Assembly: GCA_905221605.1 (NCBI GenBank)
Contig: CAJNDS010000587.1
Span: 1-64,000 of the forward strand
From: Symbiodinium natans
Lineage: Eukaryota; Sar; Dinophyceae; Suessiales; Symbiodiniaceae
DNA: 64,000 nucleotides
Direction: 5' to 3'
The position numbers and the translations under genes were made by a program. The notes under the pieces were generated by a model. That model was given only the letters and a program-made list of their open reading frames with translations. It did not search any database and was not told where the DNA came from. Positions 33,405 to 43,967 of this stretch are shown here, piece by piece (the first letter of the stretch is position 1; every line of letters starts with the position of its first letter).

Positions 33405-34576
33405 TGAGATTAAGGCGTGTTGGGGTCCCTGGAGAGGGGATTCTCCACACCCATGGCATGAGAGCCGAATCAGCCTTCACCAAGCCCTCCTAAACCCCGA
33501 ACCCCGAACCCCAAACCCCAAACCCTAAACCCTAAACCCTAAACCCTGCAGGAGCTGTGTGCGTGGTCCGGCGGCCTATCCTTCAATGTGGCAGAGCCTG
33601 GCATGCGGTGGGCTGAGAGTGGTTTAGGGCCGTTTAGGGTTTAGGGTTTAGGGTTTAGGGTTAGTCAAGACTCAGGGTTCAGGATTCTCTTGAGGTTTCT
33701 TCGTACAGGCTTGTTTAAGGCCAGTTTAGGCTTTGTTGTACCAAGGGGGTTTGGGGTTTCAAGGCTTGAGCAGTTCTGTGGGTCTTAGGGTTGAGGAGGG
33801 TTGGAGTTTTGGGCATTGGTGTCCAGGGCTTGGGGTGTCGAGGTTGAGGTTTTGGCAGTCTAGATTCAGGCACCTTTTGGGGGGTTTTAGGGTGTATGGG
33901 GTTTAGGGGTGTACTTAGGGTTTACGGCTGCATGTGGGGGTTGACCTACATGAATTTGTAATCACTCTTTTCTGTGATGGCGGGCACCCTGCGCGATTCT
34001 GCGTGGGATTCTCTGGGGCTGGGCCAGGTGATACTCTGCGCGCTTCTCTGATAGTGCGCTGGACACCGAGGATGGGAAGCGGCCATGCAAGCGCACCAAC
34101 GTGCAGATGTGATGGGCTTCCCTCCCCCCTCTATACTACCCCCCCCCCCCTAGTTAGGTTCCCGCCTTGAATATAAAGTAGGCTTAGAGGGGAGTATAGA
34201 GGGGAACCCATGAAGCTGCAGCACTTTCAAGGCTCATCATTGAAGCCGGACCGAGGGGCCCGAGAGGCTAAGGGGGAAGTGGTGCTATCAGCTGTGTTGA
34301 GATAAGGGGCCAACTGGGTTTTTTTTACGGAGGGTGTGGGGGAGGGGGTTAAGGGGGGCCGAGGGGGGAGGGCAAGTGTCTTGCATTCAGTTTGGTGCCA
34401 CTCTCCCCCAAAGCCCCCAGTCTTGGCCGAGCATGCCTCTTGTGGCTCCATAAGTTGCAAAGAACAAAGAACCTCATGCAACCAGCCCCAAACTCACGCA
34501 TGGGCCTTACACATTGAAGGCCCAAAACAAGCAGGATTCCCACCAAAAAGGTTCCGACCCCCCGTTTGGCAGCTGC

Positions 34577-37500
34577 ATGGTCCCGTTTCAAATCGCGGCG
34601 ACGTCTTTCTCAATCACGGCGCCGTTGTGGTGGGTTGGGTTTGCGGCTTTGTTAGCCCTCACCAAAGCCTGGCCAGTTCAAGAAGGAACCTCGGGATCGG
34701 ATGAGGTGGCTGCACTGCATCTTGGCTCTTAGGACTTTAAGCTTTTTGTTTTTTTTTTGTAGAAACTACAATAAGGAGCCTAAAAGTTAAGCTTGTTGAA
34801 GGGGTTCAGAAGTCAGCCAAGGTATGTCGACGACTCGCGAAATACCATTGTTGTGGCAGGGCACACGACTGGCTCCTGGCCAGGCCACACCAATGCCGGT
34901 GGCTACGACGTCTTCTTGGCCAAGTTTGACACTAGGATACCCACTAGTACCCTTATTCCCTTTTCGTGGGGCGGATCTTGAGTCTAGGTTCCCCTAGAAG
35001 CCCCTTTCAGCAAAAAAAAGTGGGTACTTTTTTTAGAGAAATTCCCTGACTACTGGGCAACCTAGGACATCATCGGCCGTCTGCAGTGGGTCATCCAAAC
35101 GGGCTCCTCAGCCAACGACTTCGTGGCCTCGATGCAAGTTCCTTAGGGAGACTTGGAAATGTGATTTTCATTTGGGCACTGTAATTCCGAAGAAACAGCT
35201 AAAATTCTACTTGTTGCTAAGCTGCTAACTTTTTCGGGTACTGTAATCTCCAAGAAACAGCTAAAGTTACAATTGTTGCTAGGGTTTTGGATACTTTAAT
35301 TCCTAAGAAGCAGCTAAAGTTCCAAGTTCAGTGTAGGTGCAGCCTGCCAGCGGTGACATCCACGTCTGCGGCTGGACTCTTGGGTCGATGGACGGGCAAG
35401 CCAACTACGGCCAGGCCATGGGTTCCCCTCCTCTACCGCCTCTAGACCTAAACCCTAAACCCTGAGCCCTAAACCCTAAACCCTAAACCCTAAACCCTAA
35501 ACCCTAAACCCACTTTAGGGGGTAGTTCAGCCAAACTAAGGTTATTAAAGGGGGAAGTCATGGGTTGCCCTACTACATACCCACGCCCCCCTTTTACAAG
35601 TTCTAAGGCTATTTAGGGATAAGTCAGCCAAGTTAAGGTACACTAAGTAAAGCGATTTTGGGATAACAAGATGGCCAAGTTGAGGTTATTTAAGGGGGGA
35701 AGCTGTTGGGGTTTAGGGTTTAGGGGTTTAGGGTTTAGGGTTTAGGGTTTAGGGTTTAGGGTTTAGGGTTTAGGGAGAGCTAGCTGCGGCCAGGAAGACT
35801 TGCTGGTCATGATCTTCTCGGACAACGGGACGCACAAGTGGACCGTCACTTCTTGTAGCCCAGTGGTACCTTTTCCTTTTTTTTTGGTTCAAGGTTCCCT
35901 CGAGTAACCCACCCAAAAAGGGTGCCATTATTATTATGACTCATAAATTAAGACTACTATTCTTAGTTATTATTATTACTACGAGGTTCCCTTATAAAGT
36001 AACCCACCCAAAAAAGGGTGCCAATAGTAGTATTATGATTCTTCTTTTTCCTCTTCTTATGATGATGAGTATTAGTATTGTTACTATTATGAAATATGAT
36101 TATGATGTTCCTTTTTTTAAGTGGTTATTGGGCTACTTAAGGTCAAGGATGCCTTTCAGGATGTTCAATCTTCGGGAAACGACCGCTGTGGAGCGATCCT
36201 TCCAGGGACAGGCTCCAGCGAAGCTGGCACAGTGTACGGGTTCACTTCCGGGGATGTCGGCTCACAGACTCATGTCGGAGGCACCGACCTGCTATTCATG
36301 ACATATAGTGAGGATGCGATTATCACCTTCGGAAAGGCTGGAACGAGCGGCGATGATGTCTATACTGCTGCCACTGAGTACTGGTGGGAGCCGTGGGGTG
36401 TTACGGCAAAGTGTGTGGTCGGATATACCTTCGGCGCCTTCGCTTCCTTCACCAACGCAGGGGGTGCAGACTTAATCGTAGCATGCGAGACCTTTGTCGA
36501 CTTTTCTTCGGGAAGAATCCAGCATGGGGGGGCTTCCGGAGACTACGCAACAGGTGTAGCTGTCGACACGGCCACCGGGGTGTATGTCACTGGCTACACA
36601 CAAGGATCCCTTGACGGCCAAAGTTTCGCAGGTGTCGAGGATGCCTTTTTGACAATGTTTCTGCTGAACGGGACGTGGCAGTGGACCACCCTTCGAGGCA
36701 GTGCCTCGAGCGACCGAGTCGTTGGTATCTATGGGCCTCTCTACAGTGAGCCTTGGTAGCCCAGTGGTACCCTTTTCCTTCTTTTGGTTCAAGGTCCCTT
36801 GTACAGCAACCAACCCCAGAAAGGGTGCCCGTATTGTAATATGGTTCCTGGGCTACCCAGGAGCTGTATGTTGTGGGCACCGTGGACTCCGATGTTCTGG
36901 ATGCTGGCACAGGCAATGTGGCCGCTGGTGGGAAGGATATGTTTCCTTGGGGATACTTGGGAATACTTTCAATTTTTGGGTACTATGATTCCTAAGAAAC
37001 AGCTAAATTAGAGTTTTTTGCTAGGATTCCAAGTTCAGTTAAGGTTCGTGATGGTCTTCAACACAGACGGCGTTTGGCAATGGACAAGTCAGGCAGGAGG
37101 CGCTTCAGATGATGAGGCCAGCGCAGGATATTCCTTTTACGCAGGCGCGGCTCTTATCGCGGGGCAGACTGCAAGCACGCTGGAAGGGACGAGTGCGGGC
37201 TCGAATGACTTGTTCCTGTCCTACCTGGTCCCCCCAACCACGCGCACCTCCACCAGCTCCTCCTCTACCTCCAGCAGCTCCTCCACATACACACTCACGT
37301 CTTCTTCTTCAAGCTCGACCACGACGTCAAGCACGTCTTCCTCCAGTAGTTCAACATCCAGTTCGAGCAGGTCGACCACAAGTAGCAGCACCACGTCCAC
37401 CAGCTCCTCCACGTCCACAAGTACATCTTCTTCAACCTCCACCACACGTTCAAGCACGTCTTCCTCCAGTAGTTCAACCTCGACTTCGAGCACGTCAGCC

Positions 37501-38205
37501 ACAAGCAGCAGCAGCACGTCCACCAGCACGTCCACATCGACTAGCACATCCTTCACTTCAACCTCTACCACGCGTTCAAGCACATCTTCCTCGAGTTCCA
37601 GCACGTCAGCCACAAGCAGCAGCAGTACGTCCACAAGCTCCTCCACATTCACAAGCACATCCTCCTCTTCAACCTCCACCACGAGTTCAAGCACATCTTC
37701 TTCGACCTCGAGCACGTCATCCACAAGCAGCAGCAGTACATCCACCAGCTCTTCCACATCCACGAGCACGTCTTCCTCTTCAACCTCGACTACGCTCTCA
37801 AGCACATCATCTTCCAGCAGCTCAACCTCAAGTTTGAGCACTTCAACCACGAGCACGTCAACCTCGAGCTCTAGCAGCACGTCCACCAGCTCCTCTTCGT
37901 CCACAAGCACATCTTCCACTTCCACGCTAACTACAACGACAGTCTTCGTGGACCCGGTGCCCATCGTAGCTGGAGCTTCTGGTGGTGCAGTGGCCCTCAT
38001 GGCTGCGGTAGCTACAGCTACGTTTGTCGCTCTGAAGTGCAAGACCACAGCGGTGGTTCCCAGCGAAGCAACTTCAGCACAAGCGCAGGTCGGACTTCAG
38101 CAGGCTCCAGCTCAAATCTCGCCGGACAGCTTCCCGGCAAACTCGGCCGCAGATCCACTTCATGTCCTCGGTAGTGATGAACCGATGCAGTCAGTGGCCG
38201 TTTAA
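34577..38205 (+). CDS. SBBP-type beta-propeller, Ser/Thr-rich stalk, single-pass membrane protein (8 exons)
   Basis: Exons 34577-34716, 34822-34927, 35066-35137, 35337-35414, 35794-35844, 36142-36747, 36861-36940 and 37044-38205 join with consistent phases to about 764 residues. The N-terminus (MVPFQIAATS...) has a hydrophobic stretch, PLWWVGFAALLAL, that fits a signal sequence. Seven SBBP-like repeats follow, for example VAGHTTGSWPG with NAGGYDVFLAKF, and VYVTGYTQGSLDGQ with AFLTMF; seven would make a closed propeller. Residues near 441-675 are a Ser/Thr (mucin-like) stalk, followed by a membrane helix (IVAGASGGAVALMAAVATA) and a tail of about 55 residues. The predicted topology is extracellular propeller on a glycosylated stalk. 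Ligand unknown. All seven introns derive from repeat elements, and several are absent from none of the joined repeats, so splicing restores each blade. The upstream start is the first Met before the hydrophobic segment. Confidence 0.75.
34717..34821 (+). mobile_element. Introner B (propeller intron 1, GC-AG)
   Basis: Diverged copy of the family with core TCCTAAGAAACAGCTAAA; here it reads AGCCTAAAAGTTAAG with GTTGAAGGGGTTCAG. The donor is GCATCTTGG and the acceptor CCAAG|G. GCAT/GTAT is an imperfect target duplication. Joining gives VAALYVDDSRNTIVV in frame. Confidence 0.6.
34928..35065 (+). mobile_element. Introner C (propeller intron 2, GA-AG)
   Basis: GACA is duplicated at both ends (GACACTAGG and CCTAG|GACATC). 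The body resembles other C copies: ACTAGTACCCTTATTCCC, TCTAGGTTCCCC and AAGTGGGTAC. The splice joins AKF to DIIGRLQW. Confidence 0.72.
35138..35336 (+). mobile_element. Introner B with internal triplication (propeller intron 3, GT-AG)
   Basis: The motif AAGAAACAGCTAAA-like occurs three times (near 35195, 35253 and 35309), each preceded by a TACTGTAAT-like block. The intron is therefore about twice the usual 103-105 bp. Donor GTTCCTTAGG, acceptor GTGTAG|G. It joins ASMQ to VQPASGDIHV. Confidence 0.7.
35415..35793 (+). mobile_element. Composite introner with two heptamer arrays (propeller intron 4, GC-AG)
   Basis: GGCCAG is duplicated (35409-35414 and 35788-35793). The intron starts GCCATGGGTTCCCC and carries a CCCTAAA array (about 35455-35512), a tandemly repeated AGCCAAGTTAAGGT-type segment and a TTTAGGG array (35706-35776). 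Excision joins NYGQ to EDLLVMIF, an intact propeller strand. Confidence 0.72.
35845..36141 (+). mobile_element. Introner A with nested duplication (propeller intron 5, GT-AG)
   Basis: GTCA is duplicated at both ends. The ends TGTAGCCCAGTGGTACC and TTATTGGGCTAC are family A. Internally, GGTTCCCTCGAGTAACCCAC-type sequence recurs (GAGGTTCCCTTATAAAGTAA), separated by TTATTATTATGA-type microsatellite. It joins KWT to VKDAFQDV. Confidence 0.75.
36748..36860 (+). mobile_element. Introner A (propeller intron 6, GA-AG)
   Basis: GAGC is duplicated (GAGCCTTGG and CCCAG|GAGCTG). The body shows GGTAGCCCAGTGGTACCC and CCTGGGCTACC as terminal inverted repeats, with TTTTGGTTCAAGGTCCC internally. It joins PLYS to ELYVVG. 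Confidence 0.85.
36941..37043 (+). mobile_element. Introner B (propeller intron 7, GT-AG)
   Basis: The target duplication is GTTTC/GTTC. The core TCCTAAGAAACAGCTAAA and the end TCCAAGTTCAGTTAAG match the PPR-gene copy at 62002-62104. It joins GGKDM to FVMVFNTDG. Confidence 0.85.
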
Positions 38206-38788
38206 AGTGTTGTCCATGCACTACGTGCTTGCTCAAGGCAATGCACTATGTCTCACGGGCAGTGTCAAGGCAGGGCCTAAGCTGCAAATTACACGTTTGA
38301 AAAATAATTCTGTCTTGGCGGTGGCTGAGTGTGGGCAGGTTGCACGGTCTCAGAGCCCGACATTCATTTCAGCGGTATCCAGTGTTCGAGTTAGGGGTGC
38401 ATCACCTTAAGACATCTTTACCCTGAACCGTTACATTATTTAAACCTTCTCAGCATTAAACATCCCTAATATCTAAACCTGCATGTTGTAACATCCTCGA
38501 CGCATCTTGACGCCATGTCAATGTGTCATGGCAAGCGTGCCGAGCCCAGCTTTGCACCCTTCCAGGTGTTTTTACCCAAGACAGAGTCCAGCTGTCGCGC
38601 TTTCGCAGGTGACGTTGTTTGGGTCATCACTTGTTGGCGAAAGTGTCAGGCTGTCCCAAGACCACACGGACGCCAAAGGCTGCGTTCCGTAGCGTGCCTC
38701 CGATATGCGTTTCAAGCAGATGCAGATTTTCGTTTGATGGGCAGCCGATGTCGGCTTGACTGGTACCTTGCAACATGCAATCCATACA

Positions 38789-38876
38789 TTGGGATCTTCC
38801 CCCTTATACTAACAGTGAACTATAATCCCTATGAAGGACTGTTAGTAGAAGGGGAGGACATCCCAATCCATACGTC
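38789..38876. repeat. Hairpin element H1 with an 8-bp target duplication
   Basis: TTGGGATCTTCCCCCTTATA and its inverted counterpart ending GGACATCCCAA enclose CTATAATCCCTATGAAGG. ATCCATAC lies directly outside both ends (38780-38787 and 38876-38883), as expected for transposition. Confidence 0.8.
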
Positions 38877-39984
38877 AAATGCCTTGAAGGTTCCTTTCCC
38901 CCCACCCAAAGTTAGGGAGTGCAGCCCTATAGTCACCACTTTTCTGAGAAACCTATAGCCTAGGGTCCTAGTAGGTGTTTCGGGTTTGTTGAGCGTTCAT
39001 GGTTTTACGATCTGAAGGAAGGTTGCAAACACCGAGGCATTCGACTCAATTAATTGGTTCTGCATGCCATTGGCGGCGTTTAGGTTTATGTCCGTCGGCC
39101 ACGCACTGCCCAAGGCAGAAGTGGGACGGATTTCGACAGCCCAGGGACCCAATACCCCTTAACTAAGGAAAATCCTTAAACTAGAAAAGGGGTCCTGATA
39201 TGGTTTAAGTAAACCCTCAACCCTAAACCCTAAACCCTAAGATTCCTTAACTAAGGAGTTTCGGAGTCTCTGGGAAGTGCTACTCTTGCGAAAAGTGCAG
39301 CGCTCTCTTGTTGCGGCCTCTCTCCCATGACGAGCACTGTAGGGTTTAGGGTGTAGGGTGTAGGATGTAGGGTGTAGGGTTTTGCGGTTTAGGGTTTAGG
39401 GTTTAGGGTTTAGGGTTTAGGGTTTAGGGTTTAGGGTTTAATTAGGGTTTAGGGTTTAGGGTGTAGCGTTTAGGGCCTACAGACCCGAAACGAGACTGCT
39501 CATTTCGGTTCCTGCCTAGTCGCAGCGGAAATCATAAACCTTGCAAACCTTTCTGCCTGAACTCGCAACCTTAAACCCCTAAACCCTTACCCCTAAACCA
39601 ACCCCCCCCCCCCCTACCGACAACTACTTCTTAAATCTCAGACGCGGTAGGCCTCACACCCTCGAACCTACCACCCGGACTCGTCGACTCACGACCTTCC
39701 ACCATAAACCCCAAGTGGTTTAGGGTTGAGGGTTTAGGGTTCGAGGCTTTTGGGTTTAGGGAAAGATTACAAAACCTAAACTTTGCCCCAGCTTTATACA
39801 CCTATTCCTACAAGCCTTCTAAACCTCAAAGTCCTAATCCGCAAACCTTACAGTCCTTAAGTCCCGAACCCTGAGCCCCTGAAACCCTAAACCCCCAAAA
39901 CCTTGCCCCAACTAAACCCTAAACCCCAAACCCTGAGCCCCCTGAACCCTGATCCCTCCTAACCCGGAACCCTAAATCCCTCCA

Positions 39985-40315
39985 AACCCTAAACCCTAAA
40001 CCCTAAACCCTAAACCCTAAACCCTAAACCCTAAACCCTAAACCCTAAACCCTAAACCCTAAACCCTAAACCCTAAACTCTCAGCAGCTATAAGGCTACG
40101 ACCAGCTGCTGAAGGCTTGGCGTCGCACCTTTTCACGCAGGCCCACAAGGGAGCTGCCGCAATGAACAGGGTTTAGGGTTTAGGGTTTAGGGTTTAGGGT
40201 TTAGGGTTTAGGGTTTAGGGGTTTAGGGGTTTAGGGGTTTAGGGGTTTAGGGGTTTAAGGGTTTAGGGGTTTAGGGGTTTAGGGGTTTAGGGGTTTAGGG
40301 GTTTAGGGGTTAAGG
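39985..40315. repeat. Facing CCCTAAA and TTTAGGG/TTTAGGGG arrays around a short island
   Basis: A CCCTAAA array (39985-40078) is followed by an island of about 85 bp, then TTTAGGG (40166-40217), then about a dozen TTTAGGGG octamers (40217-40315). The island between the inverted arrays is open in the plus strand but unassigned. Confidence 0.85.
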
Positions 40316-41207
40316 TGTTTATTTAGGGTTGGTGGGGTAGGTTTAGGGGTTAGGGGTTCAGGGTTTAGGTGTTGATTTAGGCTTGGTAGGGTACCTGGAG
40401 GCTCTAATCTAGTGCCTTTTTCCGCTAGTTGTAAGGGGGCTCTTGTGTTCTACCCCAGAAGGTACTACAGAGGAGCCTTAGCTATACATCCTAAACCCCA
40501 TGAACTCCTAAGCCACAGACCTAAACCCCTTGACCCTAGACCCCTAAACTCCTAAGCCCCTGAACCCCTAGACCCCTAAACCCCTTACCCCCCTTAACTG
40601 GGTTTTGGAGTATATGTTAATATATTTTGGCTTCAGGGTTCCCATTATAGCTACTTATCCCCCCCAAAAAGATACTTTTTTCCATGGTCTACTCCAAAGT
40701 AGGGGTAAAGTAAGGGTTTCAGGGTTCCTGGACTTCGGTTGACCCAGAAGCCTGGAAGCTCTTTGGAGGCTTTGCCTGGCACCCTTTTTTGCTTCGTTGG
40801 GACTCTAGGCTTCCTCATAAAAGTGCCCAACTCTACAAAGGGTTTAGGGTTTGGGGTTCGGGGTTTGGGGTTTAGGGTTTGGGGTTCAGGGTTTGGGGTT
40901 TAGGGTTTAGGGTTCAGGGTATGGGGTTTGGGGCTTAGGGTTTGTTGGGCTACCAAGAATCCGACAGACGCGTGGTAGCAGGACCTCGTGGTATGTGTCG
41001 GGCATGTCTTCCTGCATCCGGTTCCATCCTGACTTTTCATCATGCGCTAGAGGTGCATAGATGGATGTTTACGATCATGAGGGACCCCTAAGAAAGATCC
41101 CCTCATAGTAGGTTCCCCTTATTGTAAGGACCCCAGGAAGGTTCCCCAAGAATCGTAAACTCCCAGATACCTGAAGTGTGACAGATGTACTATAGAGGTC
41201 GGAAAAA

Positions 41208-41305
41208 TTACAAATAGTATTCCCTTTGGGTCCCTTTATAAATTATACTACAACACCCCTCAAAAACCCTGTTCTAAGTATTCAGGCCCCTATATATTAC
41301 TTTCC
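41208..41305 (+). repeat. Dispersed short element H5, copy 2
   Basis: Matches 424-525, sharing AATAGTATTCCCTT, CCCTGTTCTAAGTATTCAGG-type sequence and GCCCCTA. The sequence immediately right (TCTTTCGCAG) resembles an acceptor. Confidence 0.55.
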
Positions 41306-42185
41306 CTCTCATTGTCACGTCTCTTTCGCAGGCCGATGCCAGCATCGTCCTGGAAAGGAGAAGATACTACGCTCAGAAGCAGGAGCCTGTTTCCATGTTC
41401 CCAGAGACTCCCATCCTCCTTTTTGTTCAGGAATATTCCTTAAACCATGCAAGGAACCCTAAACCCTAAACCCTAAACTGTTTCAAGGAATATTTCTTAT
41501 TTCAGGTGGCATTTGAGTCCCTGGGTTGCGATGGGCGCTGGAACTCCTCTCGGCCCAGTTTTTGCTGGTTGCCATGCCCTATGTCCCCCTGTTTTTTTGT
41601 TTATGTAAAACCCAAGAGGATATCAAACATATTAGTCTTATTGGGGTTTTAAGGGGAGCATAGTACCTGCCATTTCCCTACCGTAGTTTGACTGCTTCTG
41701 TTTTTTGGCACCCGAAGCCCTAGATCCTATGCCCTGAAATCCTGGCCCCCTTTCTGCTTGAAGGTTCATGGGGCGATAAGCACGCTTAAGGTTTATAATG
41801 TGGGTTACCGTATTCATGAATGGAGGGTTTACGAAATAGGCGGCCCCAATAGAGAACCCCAAATAGTAGGATCCCCGTATAATTCATAAGGACCCCAATC
41901 AGGTACCCTTTGATATCGCAAACCCCCAAGTACGGCAGGAGCTTGGCACCTGTTTTATGGAACTTCCGAAGATGGTGAAGTACAACGAAGGCGATCTTCT
42001 AGTTTGGGGCGCCGGGCTTCCGAAGGCTAAGTATTTAGTTGAGGGCCCTTTCATGGACCCCAAGCCCTGCAGTAGGCCCTTAAAACCCTAAACCTTACTT
42101 CGTGCCTGATAAGGCTGGTGGGCTTAGAGGTTTTGAGAATTCAGATGTGGGGCTCCACTGCTCCCTGAGAAGTTTGGCATTCTGG

Positions 42186-42290
42186 AGCCCTAAACCCTAA
42201 ACCCTAAACCCTGAACCCTGAACCTTGAACCCTGAACCCTGAACCCTGAACCCTGAACCCTGAACCCTGAACCCTGAACCCTAAATCAAG
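42186..42290 (-). repeat. CCCTGAA variant array
   Basis: Three CCCTAAA units are followed by about twelve CCCTGAA units. The same variant appears at 57600-57640. Confidence 0.88.
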
Positions 42291-42419
42291 TCAGGCGTTT
42301 GAGGGCACAGTGGGGGTTCCCTGATTCCGGTATCTGTGTTTTCATTCGTGCGCCTACTGCAGCTTCGCTCCCCAAAGCCGCTGTAAAGTGCTCAAATCCT
42401 AAACTTAAACCTAAAGCCG

Positions 42420-42685
42420 GAAATCGCCCCAAACCCCCAAACCCCCAAACCCTTAAGGGTCCCTTAAACCCTTAAACCCTTAAACCCTTAAACCCTTAAA
42501 CCCTTAAACCCTAAAACCCTAAAACCCTAAAACCCTAAAACCCTAAAACCCTAAACCCTAAACCCTAAACCCTAAACCCTAAACCCTAAACCCTAAACCC
42601 TAAACCCTAAACCCTAAACCCTAAACCCTAAACCCTAAACCCTAAACCCTAAACCCTAAACCCTAAACCCTAAACCCTAAACCCT
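42420..42685 (-). repeat. Layered CCCTTAAA, CCCTAAAA and CCCTAAA array
   Basis: Three homogeneous blocks follow each other: CCCTTAAA (42460-42510), CCCTAAAA (42510-42548) and about 18 perfect CCCTAAA (42549-42685). The array ends at the acceptor of a predicted exon (42693). Confidence 0.9.
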
Positions 42686-42692
42686 ACGCGAG

Positions 42693-43142
42693 GCGAGGCC
42701 ACGCCATCCTTGACGCCGTTGCACCTGCACCGGAAGCACCTTGCAGGGCTACCAGCACTGTGGGGGCCCTGAAGGGTTCTAGGATTTAGGGTTTAGGGTT
42801 TAGGGTTTAGGGTTTAGGGTTTAGGGTTTAGGGTTTAGGGCTTAGGGTTTAGGGTTTAGGGTTTAGGGTTTAGGGTTTGCGGTTTACACGACGGCGACTA
42901 CCACAGGTCGAGCGCCATTGCTCGTTGCAGTCGATCCGCTGGCTTCGTCTCGTCGCGTTCATGCAGAAGAAGGGCGTTCTCCGTTTGGCCCTCCGCGCGT
43001 GGCGCCAGACGATGAAGCGCAGGATGCTACAGAGGCAGCACACAGGGCAGTGAAGCCGGCGTATCTGGACGACCGATCCGATTTTGCTGGAGTGCCGTTG
43101 ACGGCCCGAAGCTTCAGACACATATTGCAGGGGCCTCAATAG
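42693..43142 (+). CDS. C-terminal two exons of an unknown protein
   Basis: Exon 42693-42775 (reading RGHAILDAVAPAPEAP) joins in phase to terminal exon 42907-43142 (reading PLLVAVDPLASSRRV ... SFRHILQGPQ, stop TAG). The intron (42776-42906, GTTCTAGG to CCACAG|G) is almost entirely TTTAGGG. Codons in the terminal exon have a strong purine-N-pyrimidine bias. A second frame in the terminal exon is open for about 50 codons (LRLALRAWRQTMKRR), resembling a Trp/Arg coiled-coil repeat, and is a weaker alternative. Upstream exons are missing, presumably beyond the array. Function unknown. Confidence 0.5.
42776..42906 (+). other. 131-bp intron made of TTTAGGG units (GT-AG)
   Basis: GTTCTAGGATTTAGGG starts the intron, about 14 heptamers fill 42781-42880, and GGCGACTACCACAG ends it before G. 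Exons on both sides join in phase 1. The array orientation is sense, so each unit contains a GT and an AG. Confidence 0.5.
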
Positions 43143-43844
43143 TTAGCTCCCTTCGCCTCGCCACCCAAACATGTTCAGGGAAAGTTGAGGGTTTAGGGTT
43201 TAAGGGTTCCAAACTCTGAACCCTAAACCGCCCAAACCCTGCAGGTTAAGGTTGGCGGGGGGGGGGGGGGGGGGGGGGGAGGGGAGGGAGTCAGGGTTCA
43301 GGGTTCCTAAGCCCAGGCCCTCATAGCCTAATCATGGGTTCCCCTATAACCCCCGTCCTTAAATAACCTTAATTAGGCTTAATTATCCCTAAAAAGCCTC
43401 AACAATGGGGGGAACCTAGGTGGGGATAGTATTGAGGGCGGTTAGTAGGGCAACCTATAGAATCTACAGACTAAGCGCAGTCCGTAAACCTTAACTAGGC
43501 CCTACTGGACGACGATCCGGTCGCGCTTACTGTGAAAGGGGCGATTCCAGGCAAAAACCAAGCTTAAGCCCTCAACTTGTCGGGACTTGCTGTCGAAGGG
43601 TTCGGGGCTTACATCTTAGCTCAGCTTGGTGCCCTGACCTTAAGGACATCAAGTCTAAATTGCCCTAAACTGCTATGTCTCTTGGGTGAGCCAGAAATCC
43701 AGAACCCACAAGTCCTAAAGCCTGCAGACCTGTGAACTTTAATCCTTAAGTCCACGCTGCGCTTTAAGCTACGCCTGTGCTTGGGTCGTATAGGAGGTCA
43801 GGCAGCGCAACGAGTGTTTCCAGAATTGTGCAATCTTTAGCACG

Positions 43845-43967
43845 ACATACTAGGACCGGGAGTAGGCCGTTTTCCTTCTTTTTTTAGGGTTGAAGTCCCT
43901 CATAATCCCCTTAAAGCCAAAAAGGGTACCCTTTTTGTTCCTAGGTTACTCCCGGGTCTGGCGTAAG
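43845..43967 (+). mobile_element. Introner C copy with GACAT duplication
   Basis: Ends ACTAGGACCGGGAGTAGGCC and CTCCCGGGTCTGG match family C. GACAT is present at 43844-43848 and 43967-43971. No exon context could be confirmed on either side. Confidence 0.7.

Larger units (their letters stand above)
24082..34576. repeat. Patchwork of heptamer arrays, hairpin elements and candidate exons
   Basis: Large arrays lie at 24274-24360, 24781-24842, 25304-25470, 28796-28897, 29532-29680, 31680-31772, 31960-32120 and 32640-32800. Hairpins or dispersed elements lie at 25020-25128, 26234-26285, 27132-27183, 30860-30962, 32413-32516 and 32857-32950. Open GC-rich islands not listed separately include 26096-26156 (DSEHPWACVEFPSKNRG), 27224-27350, 27785-27860, 30600-30650 and 33546-33620 (ELCAWSGGLSFNVAEPG). 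Bases 24100-24270 and 33930-34570 hold nothing I can identify. Confidence 0.6.
38206..42692. repeat. 3' flank and heptamer patchwork
   Basis: Bases 38206-38788 are non-repetitive, probably 3' UTR and intergenic, with short fortuitous frames. Arrays lie at 39338-39475, 39985-40078, 40166-40315, 40840-40945, 42186-42290 and 42420-42685. Dispersed elements lie at 38789-38876 (H1), 41076-41160 and 41838-41932 (H6) and 41208-41305 (H5). At 41447-41495 a short CCCTAAA tract is flanked by CAAGGAA repeats. I see no convincing gene here. Confidence 0.55.

Noticed and set aside
37221-38048. 275-residue minus-strand open frame, Val/Glu/Leu-rich
   Set aside because: It is the antisense of the Ser/Thr-rich stalk (TCC/ACC/AGC codons) of the plus-strand propeller gene and has no independent support.
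42907-43080. Alternative frame resembling a Trp/Arg coiled-coil repeat protein
   Set aside because: The chosen frame has better codon bias, longer extent and phase agreement with the upstream exon; kept only as an alternative.
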